DNA of 64,000 bases, from contig OY759216.1 in NCBI GenBank assembly GCA_963662175.1, forward strand, positions 53,089,087-53,153,086. The letters run 5' to 3'. The translations under genes were made by a program, and so were the position numbers. The number at the start of each line of letters is the position of its first letter. Position 1 is the stretch's first letter. The notes under the pieces are model-generated. The model searched no databases and was not told where the DNA came from. It worked only from the letters and a program-made list of their open reading frames with translations. Positions 13,801 to 25,800 of the stretch are shown in pieces. The DNA comes from Aradus depressus. Taxonomy: Eukaryota > Arthropoda > Insecta > Hemiptera > Aradidae.

Positions 13801-16800
13801 ACCGTTTGGGCATCCTTCCCTATCTTATATTTTTAATTTATCTCCTTTTCGTCTATGTACCTGTTTATATTAATCATTGTATTGGTATTCTCCACAGTAG
13901 AACTATTTATTTTTTTTCTTCTTAGGGCTAATTGATATTTTAATTTATTGTTTCATTCTTTTCTTACTTTCATGTATTTATTCTTAGGGGACCTCGTTCT
14001 CAGAATACAATTTCTTTTCATTTAATTTCATATTTTGAATTTGTCAAGTTCTCTTTTGAACTGACCGGTGCCATTAAGTGTGTACTATTTGAAAATAGTT
14101 AATAAAGAGTTACTCTTTGTAGTGTGGATAATTTTTTAAGTTACAAGTAGACTCAGAAATAAGGAAGTCTGTGATAATTAACTATAGGCTCATAGAATAT
14201 TAGCCCACTGTTCTAGAAGCCTTTAAAACTCTTTACGAAATTAAATTATGGCCTTTAAAACACCTTCAACCTCTGTTTCTAGTTCAAAATTTTCGTTGGA
14301 ATGGATTTTAAATAACTGACTCAGTAAGTAACTAATTAATCACCACGAAATTGGGGAAAATAAAGCTAAAATGAACCAAATGGTGTGCATCGAAAAAACA
14401 AAATATAAGTTTTAGTGTTAATATGTGTTTCTCTTTTTTTAATTAATACATACTCAATAATGAATAATTATTACCAATGACTTCCAACTTGTCTATTTGT
14501 GACTTGAAAAATAATCCATGCTGAGGTAACTCTTTTATTAATTATTTTCAATGTGAGGAGATAACTCACAACTGTCTTTAAATAAATATAAGTACTTAGT
14601 AGAAAAGAAACAATATTATTTACATTTTTGAAAGTTAATTCACATCAAAATAACAAAAAACTGGCTCAAACAAACACTGAAAGCTACTATTTACATCTTA
14701 CCGCTAACTGTTCAACTGTACAATAACACATAATCCATAAAACAGCTGATTGACTGACTCCAAACACTCTCATCCGATATTTATAGAAATTCTGAAGCCT
14801 AGAAGAGTCTATGAATTATCATTGGACAGAATGTAACTGAACTGAATTGCAACTATCTGGAAAGTCTACAAGTGATAACTTGATATAAAAAAATCTATCA
14901 TATGAATAACAACATTAAAATAACTTTAAAACATTAAGAAATCTACTTTTACACACAAAATGACCACAGCAGTTCATTTGAATAAAAATAAACAGATTTG
15001 AATCAAAACTCAATTTAAAAAAAATGTATTACGAAATGAATAATGTAAGTTGAAATATTAAAGATACAAAGGGGAACTTGTCCCAGATTTTAGATCAACG
15101 ATGCATATACGAGTATGACGTTATTTTCATTTTTTACCTTCAGGTTCTTCCTTTCTTTCTATAGGAGGGTCCTCGACACCCATCTCTAACCCGTACGTGC
15201 TGATCAGGGAGCTTTCTCGAAGACCAACTGAAATATACGAGTTTGTTAAATTAACAATAGTATGGAACAATCAAAAGACAATCTGAGGAAGAAAGAAAAT
15301 AGAGAATGAAATCAAGACAAAATATAGCAAAAAAAAAAAAAAAACAACAAAAAGATAATAAACTACTCAAGAAACAAAATAAAAATACATATATAATTGT
15401 TACTACCATTCAATCAATTCACATTTGGGTAAATAACACTGCAGCATTTCTTGTATATCCCTGAAGAGAGCAGCAGTGTTGACAGCAAATAAACATACTT
15501 CGCTCAATAAGTTATGCTGTAATTGTCAGACACTTCGAGGAATAACCAAACCATACGTAAAATTCTGTTCCACATATTAATATTTATGACTATTTTAAAC
15601 ATTTATGTGAATAATATGGTAGGTACCATTAACATCTCATAGATCAAACTCAACTTCTACATTCAAACAGATACAATTTGATTTACTTTTTTCATACATG
15701 ATAGCAGAAAATAAATGTAGAAAATTACGAAGGCTAATAACAACTGAAGGTAAAAGAACAGAATAAACGAAAGGAAGCAAGACACAGAGAAAAATAGAGA
15801 AGCGGTTACCTGGACCGTAAATGCTCACCTCCGAAGTCACTGTCTCGTCCTATTTTTTTCTTCGGTTTGTCCTTTTTCTTCTCTGCAAATTTGATTAAAC
15901 AAATTTGTAAATAATATAATATATTTTTGTGAGTTCAACAATCTGTCAATAAAAGATACAATGAAGACTACGACATTCAGAATTGTAAAGACTATATAGT
16001 TCTTAAGAAATATTAACAAGAAGTGTGAACTAAAATTGAAGAAATAACAAAGTATGAAGGCGTCAGAGCTGCACATAGGGTTTTAAAAAGGGTTTCGGAA
16101 AGTTTGCTTAATGCTCCGAATATCTTTAAAATAATTTTAAAAAAATATAAATTTTTATTTGATCCTGTACGATTTCAGAAGTTTGTTAAAGACTACTACC
16201 CTAGGTGAATAAAAATTTAGGATAGGCAAAGTTTAGGACTCCCAATGTAGAGTCGAGCTCATGTCCATCAAAGCAACGAATGAGCGCTCTGGTAGTAGGC
16301 GATAAGTGTAGTTAAAGCCCGGGCATGTCATACTAACTAGCTATTGATATTTATTATATTATAAATGCTCATGTCCACCAACAAAACAGTGCTCTGGTAG
16401 AAGGCAACATAACCTTGTAGTTGAAGCCCGGGCATGAGTCACAATAACTAAAAATTTAATTATTTAACAGTTTTATACGTTCATTTTAGTTTATTTTTTC
16501 GCAATTAACAGCTAAATCGATTTTTATCAAAATTAATAGGTATAAGGAAGGTGTTTTTCTTCAAAATATTGAAAAATCAACAACACTCCTTGAAACTCTT
16601 GGAGAATGAGTTTTTAAAAATGTAACGCAAAAACTAACGATCGATTTTCCCAAAACCTCAAGGTAGTTTCAAGAGGTCTATGAGAGCTTCCGCTGAAATA
16701 AACCAATATTTACTGAGATAATGAATCGTTACCGTTGACCGATTTAGCTGAAAATGGTGTACTCCTTGGAGGGTTTTGAATTTACTTATGAAATTTCGTG

Positions 16801-19800
16801 TCAATACAATCATTACAACGACAGTTATTAGAGTTAAGCCTCCCTTCTAATCCCCCCTTCCCTTTGGTCGACATGGCTGAAAATGTTTAGGCAATTGCCC
16901 TTACACAGTTCTGTATACACAAATCGATCAGTCTATGGGAGTTGTGTTCACAGATAGAATTGTATTTTCATATAGAATCAGGAGGTCGGAAAACATGAAA
17001 ACTCCGCATCACATTTCCGACCGATAACATAACTTCTCCTATACTGCGTCTAGCTGAGGAAGAAAATTGAATAAAAGTTTTCATAGTTGACAAAACACTT
17101 ACTGTTTAGTTGTTTTTTGACGAGGCACAAAGTCCACTCCTCGTATGTTATTGTGGAGTCTCTGTTGAGGTCGCAGTACCTGGCGAAGGATCGTGAACAT
17201 TTCTTCGGTTTCACTGCTTTACGCACCAATTTTCTCAAATCCTTATACTCGCTTATGGTAAGATTTTTATTATTGTCCAAATCCAAACTGTTAAATTTCC
17301 ATTCAACTCCAATTTTTTCAATTTCCGTTTCATTTGCTAGAGAATTTGACTTTATTAAACAATTTGAAGTGAAACCTTTTTTTTTTTTCTAGTAAAACTT
17401 ACATCATTTTAAACTTTAACCATTTTGTCCTTTTTAGATGCATGCAAGTATTAAAATCCCATTCAAATTAATTTTCAACAGGGACAAGAAATTAAAAAAA
17501 ATAAAAAAAAGTGGCGCAGTACGGAAAATCATTCCTTAAGTCACAGAAACAAAATTCTCGGGACAAAATAATGCGATTATCTTTTAAAAAATTGATTTTA
17601 TATAGTATATTTTTTCTTCTAATTGCTGTTATGAACTTGCAGGCGCGGATCCTGAGGCTGCGATCGCCCTCCTCAACCAACAAGTTTGGATTTGTGAATT
17701 ATTTTCTTTATTTTAAGGGCTCATTAAGGAAACAAAATAGATGAAGTTTCATTCATAGTATTCTTCACTTTATAATTTGAATTATACACTATTTTAACAA
17801 ACAGTATTTAAATAACTAGGGATCTATTTAAACTAATAATTTTTTAAGGAAGGATTAATATGATGAAAAATATTAACTTTCTTGTTAATTTGTATAATTT
17901 AAAATTACAACTTATTAAGTATTTTATAATAATAATAATTAAGCTTGACTCTTGTTCTTGTTTAAGTGATTTGCCGTAATGAAAAAGCACAATATAATTA
18001 ATTATATATATATAATAATTAATGTAATTAAATATATATATATAATAATTAATGTAATTAAATATATATATATATAATAATTAATGTAATTAAATATATA
18101 TATATAATAATTAATGTGTTACTACTTGTATTTCACCTCCAAAAAAAAAACATTTAATTTTAAAGAACTGTATATATTCCTTTTTTTTGGTTAGGTTTAA
18201 TTCCTATAGTTTGTACACGTTTCGTTAAGTTAAAAGTTCATCGGTTTGACGCTTCTTGTTAAGTCAAGAGGCTCGTTACTCTGCAATCTGCATCTAACAA
18301 AATTTAGTCTCCCCTTCCTGCTGGATCCGCGCCTCACTTGGAAAAAATTTCAAAAGTATGCCCCAGAGAATATATGCTAAATTTCAGTAGTTCATTCATT
18401 TTTTTTTTTATAGATTTTATACATTATTGAAAATTTTACTTTCATGAAGAAAACTATATCTGCTATTTAACTTTCAAAAATCCGTAAAAAAAAAATCTTT
18501 AATTGGAGATCTATGTTTTTTCTCAGTTTAAAAGGTCATTTTTTTTTCTATTATAAACGCCCAAAGAATAAAAATATATTTTTCCGACATGAGATATGGA
18601 TTTGCGTAATGCCTCAAATATTGTGTTGGGATTTTTTTTTTTTTTTTTTTTTCTATTAGGAGTGAATATTATACAAATTGAATATTTTAATGACACAGAT
18701 GGGAACTAAATTCTATTTATGATGGAGGAAGAATGCCCTTGATTTGAGACCAATTATAACTTCAATAGTAAAAGATTATTGGTAAAACAACACTTAATTG
18801 GCTTCACGGCCTCCCAAATTTATTTATTTTTCAGACCATGGAATACCGTTTCGCCCCAATTGGCAAAATAAACAATTGTCATCATTATGAAATGTAAAAA
18901 TTGTATATTGGGCATTATATTTGGGAAACCGTAAGACCAATTCTTTGGTGGGAGGCAATAACATTACAAGTCAATTTTTCAGGAGAACAGAAAATATGTT
19001 TTGCCACTGGAAAATGTTTTTTGAACTGCGAAAAAATGAGGTCTACACTACTTGAGAGACATTACCGACTTGTCCTCTCCTCACCAGTTCTAGAGATTGA
19101 CTTCAACATTGTGAAATATGTAATAAGACTGTTTTGGGCAAAAATGGACTTGTACTCTTTTTCCCGCCCATCAAAGAATTAAGTGTTGTTAATCAACAAC
19201 TTTTTATTATCTGTCATAACATAAAAAAATTATAATCCCAATTTGAAAGTGCTTACAACAGAAACTTACCAGTTTCAGGATCATCCAATGTTCTCTCATA
19301 TTCAGTTCTAAAAATTTTCACTAGGTTGTTAATGAAATTTATTCTTTCAATTTTTCCACAGACTAGAAAATATAAAAAATTAATATTATAGCAATGTTTT
19401 ATTACTAAATTAAATTAATGTACAAATGATTAACGAAACAATAAAGACAATTTCAAAAAATACAAATACATTTGTAATTATTATTTTTTCTCTGTCTTGC
19501 TTCCATTAACTAAATATATAATTAACTTATTAATAGTTGTATATTAAATCATAATTCTAAAAATTCCACTCTCAGCTTATGTCTTATGTATTTATGATCA
19601 CTCATTTTTTTTTTTTTTTTTTTAAATAAAGAACAGCATTTTCAACCAGATAACCTGTCTTAATTTGAGGAGTTAAACTTAAGTATTACACTACAATAGT
19701 CACATTGTAAAATGGAGTTTTGTCAAATAATGGTGGCAGTGTGCAGAAACATTAGTCAACTCCTCAGAAAAAAAGTAATCAGGGAATCACCGAAAAAGTA

Positions 19801-22800
19801 CTTCCCCAGCCTGAGTTAATCAACTAATTTTTCGCCCTTCCTCTGAAACCAACTCACGGATCACCTTGTAAATCAATGTCTTCTTACATAGGAACTTTTC
19901 AATCTTCATATTAAAGTTCTCATTGAATTTCCCATCCATTTGTGTGTTAAGCCCCTCCTCCCCCTTCCCATTGGCCGATTTGACTGAATATTAATCCATG
20001 TCGTCCTTATGGAATTTTGGATGTACAAATAAAATTTCGTGTCGATTTATTCATTCCATCGGAAGTTATCATGTTCAGGGACCAAAAAAAATTTTTTTTT
20101 TTTCATTTTTGGAATCAGTTGCTTAGAAAACATGAAATTCCGGTGAAACCTCAAAATCGAATTTTTGACCGATTACATAACTTCCCCTGTACTTCGTACA
20201 GTTGGGCAACTATTATAAACTTTATTAAATATCCAATTTCTTCGGTAAATGTTTTACTATGTGCGGAACTTATATACATTTTTCACTTACATAGATGCTA
20301 GGTACAAAAATGTTCAAATCTTTAATTATACAAATAATGGAAATCGTTAGTATATGATTATTTAAATACCTTTTCTGCGTCTTCTTCCTCCTCTTCTTGT
20401 TTTAGCTGAAATAATTATAAACAATATATTATTAGAATAAATAAAATTAAAGATTTTTAACAAATTCAATTTAACTTTTAATTTTCATCACCACACAATT
20501 GTGAATATTAATGGCATTTTCATTAAAGTCAAGAATAAGTTATGAGGGCATCGGTAGCTCAGAGGTAGCGGGCTCGTTTACTGAGCTCAAGATCTCGGGT
20601 TCGGAACCCGGCCGAAATCCTTAGGTTTTTTATCTTATAGGTAAACCTTGAGAACACCGTCCTGAGCGATGGTTCCATGCCTCGTTAAAGACCCCCCTAG
20701 GTGAACAAATAGCTACAATCGTCTCTGAGCTAAAGCGCTCACCAATTCCCAATCACATACACATCGAAAATGGTCAAACCGTGTTCAGGGGTCCTTGAAT
20801 GTTGAAAATCCGTTGACAACTCGATATCGGATTTTCGCACGATTACAATAGTTTCTAATATCTATGTTTAAGAAAGTAAAAATGAGTTAAAGTAAAGAAA
20901 AGAAGTTCTCTTAAGAAGTCGTGAAATTTTGGAAGAGACGAAGACAATTTTACATTTTAATCAATAGACGACCAAAAGATATTGAAGATGGGCTTGCAGC
21001 AGGCTGTCCTTCGGCTGGGACGTTAAGCTACGGTCGCGAGCATGTACGATGTCAGGTACTCGTTAAAGACCCCTAATCTAGGTAACAAAATCTGAGCAGA
21101 CAAAATTTAGGACTTCCACAGTAGAGACGATCTCATGTCCACTAGAGTGACGAAAGAGAGCTTTGGTAGTAGGCGATATGACTTCGAAGATAAAGCCAGG
21201 GCGTGAGTCACAGTAACTAACTAAAGAAACCTCCTAAAAGAGCACAAACTACTCGATTTCTTCGAATATACTTATTAGCAGATGCACAAATCTGGTTTTA
21301 ACCTCAAAGAGTACGATGTAACCGACTTTTGAAGGTCATGATTTACGATTCAGGCGGCGCACCGCCCATGTTACTTACCTCTATTGCACTTGGGTGTGGC
21401 ATGCCGTACTGAGGTGTTACTGAGAGGCTTCCCCTGAGGGGTCACACACCAGCAGTAGCCGGTTCCCTCGTGGCACTGGACAGGAGCGTACTTGCCATCC
21501 GGAAGACATCTCGGCACGAACACAGTTCCGTCCTCGCCACCCTTGTTCACACCCTGGTCCGCCCAACATGGCTGCTCCTTGTCTGCAAACAGAAATAATT
21601 AAAAATGTTTACTCGTAGCACGTTGACCAGTAAAAATGTCAATTATTTTTTAAAAAATATATGAGTAATCAAACTAAGTTTAATTTTTTGTAATGCTACT
21701 GCATTTTGTAATGCCAGGACAAGTACCTACTTCTGTCACAAGGAGACCATCATTTTAGAGTAATCAAGGATTAGTTATTATCTGAAATGTGCGAGAGAAT
21801 TCCAGAGGGGGATAGATGGAGGATACGGACCAATGCTGAGGGACCTGTACAAGAGCCCGGATCTGGTGGCCTTAGTGAAGCAGGGGCGGCTGCGATGGCT
21901 GGGGCATTTACAGAGGATAGAGGCAGACGGATTGCCGAGGAGGATACTGGAGGGAAGAAGGGGTAGAGGCTGGAGGACGACCTCAGAACGATGGGTGTGA
22001 GACGATGGAGACGGGAGGCCGAGGATAGAGAAGAATGGCGGAAGATCATTGCAAGGACCGTTGAGCTCCAGGGAAAGTAAGTAAGTAAGTCCGTGAGAAT
22101 GCGCTGTTTTTGTAATGACGCCACTGCATTTTGCCCGAATGGAGCGAGGACAAGTACTTCTGTCACCAAGGAGACCATCATTTTATAACAACCAAAGATT
22201 AGTTATTATCTGAAATGTCCGAAAGAATGCGCGGTTTTTCGAAACTATTTCTATTGTTTACTTCACTAGGCAAATGTCTCAAGAGAGATGAAGATTACGA
22301 TTTGTGTACAAACATTTTTTGAAATGGGATTAATAACTCACTTTTTCATCCAACTATGGTGAGGGAAAAAACTTTTTTTGTGAGATGTGAACTCACATTT
22401 TGAAATGGAAATGATACGTGATCATCTTCCGCGTGTAATGTTGTGGGAGTTTAAAAAGGATTCGAGAAAGCGGCTTCCACATAACGAAAATTGGTGGAAA
22501 TTGATTGAGAAGAATCTAAACAGAGGCGAATTTTACTCCATCACGACAATGCGAGTTCTCATGTTGCAAGAGAAACCTTAGAAAAACTCAAAAGTCAGAT
22601 CAAAGTATTCAGATACCTTCAGATAACCATCTGTCCCGAGGACTCCAGAACTTTCAAATTGACTAGCAGATATATTCATCGGAAGAGGTAGTCGTTTTGT
22701 TTTTCAGGTAAATACCCAAAAAAAATGTATACAAAGGAATTGGAAATTTGGGAGTAAGATGGAAAAATGGTTACTGGCATTTTCAAAATACCAGAGCACC

Positions 22801-25800
22801 TCAGCCTATTATTCCAAAATGGTTAAGTTATGGCATAGAATTGTAGCTTGTTAGTATAAAGAGAAAAACAATAGTTACAAATTCATGACAAAACTGAGAA
22901 ATATTCGAAAAATGACAGAAAACCTATAAATCCTAGCTACTATTTGCCAAGCAACGGTGGAAGCCTTAGCAAGTATTTACGGTACAGTATTTACCATATT
23001 AGTATATCTGCTGGACAATGGCCGGCTTAGTATGTGCCGGACATTATTAGGCTTTTGACGTATGACGGTGTTGTGTGACGCTATTTGAGTACCAGAAGTT
23101 TGTTGCTAAAGTATTAATTTACCGTTATAAATATTTCAATATAAAAATAACTCCTGACCCCCCCCCCCCCCCCCCCTTCTTGTTTAGATACGCTTAAATG
23201 CGTACCAAATTTCATTTTACTGCATTTTGGTTCCTAACATTAACCTCGAAAAGTCAACCGTTAATGAGCTACCACTAATTTTATGCTCGGGCCCCCCTCC
23301 CGTTCAAAATTATGAGATGCCAAATAGACTATTTTTCAATCTGGTTCAGCCTTTTAATTTGTTAATTTAAAATGAATTTAATTATTTAACAAAGTAACAT
23401 GATGGACCATGTTGAAGACAGGACCGATGGTAGTACTGTACAACTCCGCTAGATACCGCCATAAGACTACTCTAAGAATGCGGATTCCTTTAAATTAAAA
23501 CTTCTAATTTTATATTAGAAATTCTGTCAGACTTAATTACATCTGAAATGGAACAGAGGTCAACTGTAGTCAGTGAACTAGAACTAAGTGGGGATGAAAG
23601 CCTCATTCGGCTTCTCTCCATAAAAGCTAATTCTTTAATAAAATTCTTACTAATCTTTTTTTTTCTTTTTTTTTTTTTTTTTTTTTTGTCTTTATAATGT
23701 TGGTCGCAACTGTTACCATGACGCAACAACCAGCTACCAAGAGGACTTCATTGAATGTGGATGACTTGATTGGCGTGAGAGAGGAAGGCCACCCAGCGGT
23801 AGCTCCTCAGGGCGAAATTTAAAACAATGAATATTATGGTTATGGAGGGCGCCGGTAGCTCAGTGGTATGCGTGCTTGACTTCTGAGCTCAAGGTTGTGG
23901 GTTCGTAGCCCAACCGAGGCCCTTAGCTTATTTTATCTGGGAGGTAAAATAAACTAAAGCACGCCGTCCTTCGGATGGGACGTTAAGCGATGGTCCCGAG
24001 CCTGTACGATGTCAGGTACTCGTTAAAGACCCCTACCCTAGATGAATAAAAATTTAGGGTAGGCAAAATTTAGGACTCCCACAGTAGAGTCGGGCTCATG
24101 TCCACCAGAGTGACGAAAGAGCGCTCTGGTAGTAGGCGATATGACCTCGTAGTTAAAGCCCGGGCATGAGTCATAAAACCTAACCTAACCTATTATGGTT
24201 ATTATCAATGAATAGCGATATTATGATTTTGTTTCAAGAAGTGGGGAGTTGTAATTTGGGATTATATTAAGTCACGGTTCCACCTCCTCTTCAATCTCCT
24301 GGGAGGATTGTGTGGCAAGTGTGGTGAAGAAAGTGAGTGGATGTATGGATTTGGGTGTGAGTGCAATTTGCTGTGGAAACGTCTGTAAAGGTCCTGAATT
24401 GTGTCGTGTACTGTGTTTATCATGAGGTCATTGTGAAGTGTTCTGTTACTTACGTATGGTGGGCAATGTGTAATGAGTCTGAGTGTCTTAGACTGGAAAA
24501 CCTGGATACGTTTCAGGTTAGATATTTTAGCCGAACCGTAGATTTGTGAGCCATACATCCAGAGTGGCTTTAGTAGAAATGTGTAGCAGTTACGCTTTTG
24601 TGTTAAGGGTAATTTTGAATGTCTGTGCAGAAGAGAATAAAGCATTTTAAATCGTTTGTTTAGTGTATTACGTATGAGGCTTGTATGTGGGTTCCATGTC
24701 AGTCGTCTGTCCAGAGTAAGTCCCAAATATCTTACTGTGTTAGTCTGAGAGAGGGGCTTGACGTCCCAGGTGAGCCTCTCTGAAGACCTGCTGCCTCTGC
24801 GTAGTTGGAGAAGTTTCTTCTTGGCTGCGGTATGGTTGAGAGTGTAGCAGCGGGAGGTCCGTTTACTTCCTGAGCTGGGTGTGCGGATCTTGCTGCCGTT
24901 GAAGCGTAATGCATTTGCGCCTTGTCTCCTCTGCTTTCGGTAGTCCTTCCCTTTAGAATGCGCAATTGTTGATATGTGGCGCACCCTCTGTAGTTCGCAG
25001 GATGTGAACCATTGCAGTTTGCACATGTAGCGGGGCTAGTCCTAGGCTTCTGGCATGTTCCAGAAACATGTTCCTGGCCACAGCGCACGCATTTGTGCAT
25101 TAATCTGCAATATGAATGCGTGTGCCCGTAACCTTGACAACGTTTACACTGGACGATAGAGTGCCTTCTGTAGGGTTCTTCAATGGTTACTTTTGAGTAA
25201 AGTAAACTCCGGATATCGAAGATTTTTTCGTTGTAGTGTTTTGGGTCCACGTCAACAAAAAAGATAGGCAGAGGTACTTTAACAGGCTCTGAATGTGTAG
25301 CACTGGGTTCCTGAACCCATGTTTTTTTGAATACGTTCATAACAGCTCGAGCCGGATATCCCTTCTCCTGAAGAGCTGTTTTCAGATCTGCATGATCTGT
25401 GGATGGATGGAGGCCGCGGATCACTACCCTCGGTACTCTGTCAGACTTGAGTTGGTACGTGTGGAACATGACCTTCTCTTTGTCTAGTAAATGTACAAAT
25501 GATCTATAATGGGCCGGTGTGGTAGGGTAGAGTGTGATTCCATTAGCTGTAGATTTTAAAATAAATGAATTTTGACCACAAGTATTTTCTAATAAAGATA
25601 AAAAGTTTTTATAACTACTAATGTTTTCTTTGATGAAAATGGGAGGTGGTTTTTCATTTACTATTGTTGACTATTTGATGATGACTCCATTGCTTCATCT
25701 TGCGACAATGGTGTATAGTGGTTATTAAGGGGTGGGTACTTGCTGAATGTTGCTGTTCAGCCGCGCAGCCTTTCTGGGGTCTCTGGTGTCTGCAGCTGGT

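Noticed and set aside
13653..13925. 90-codon plus ORF, hydrophobic
   Set aside because: Pyrimidine-rich intron DNA translated as Leu/Phe/Ser; no homology seen.
21771..22181. 136-codon minus ORF
   Set aside because: Antisense shadow of the RTE-like reverse transcriptase tail on the plus strand.
23844..23925. tRNA gene
   Set aside because: The A and B boxes belong to the SINE head; the same head recurs with the SINE body and target duplications, and the acceptor stem is imperfect.
24174..24190. Telomeric position suggested by CCTAACCTAACC
   Set aside because: The repeats are only 2-3 units and always occur at SINE 3' ends; they are SINE tails.
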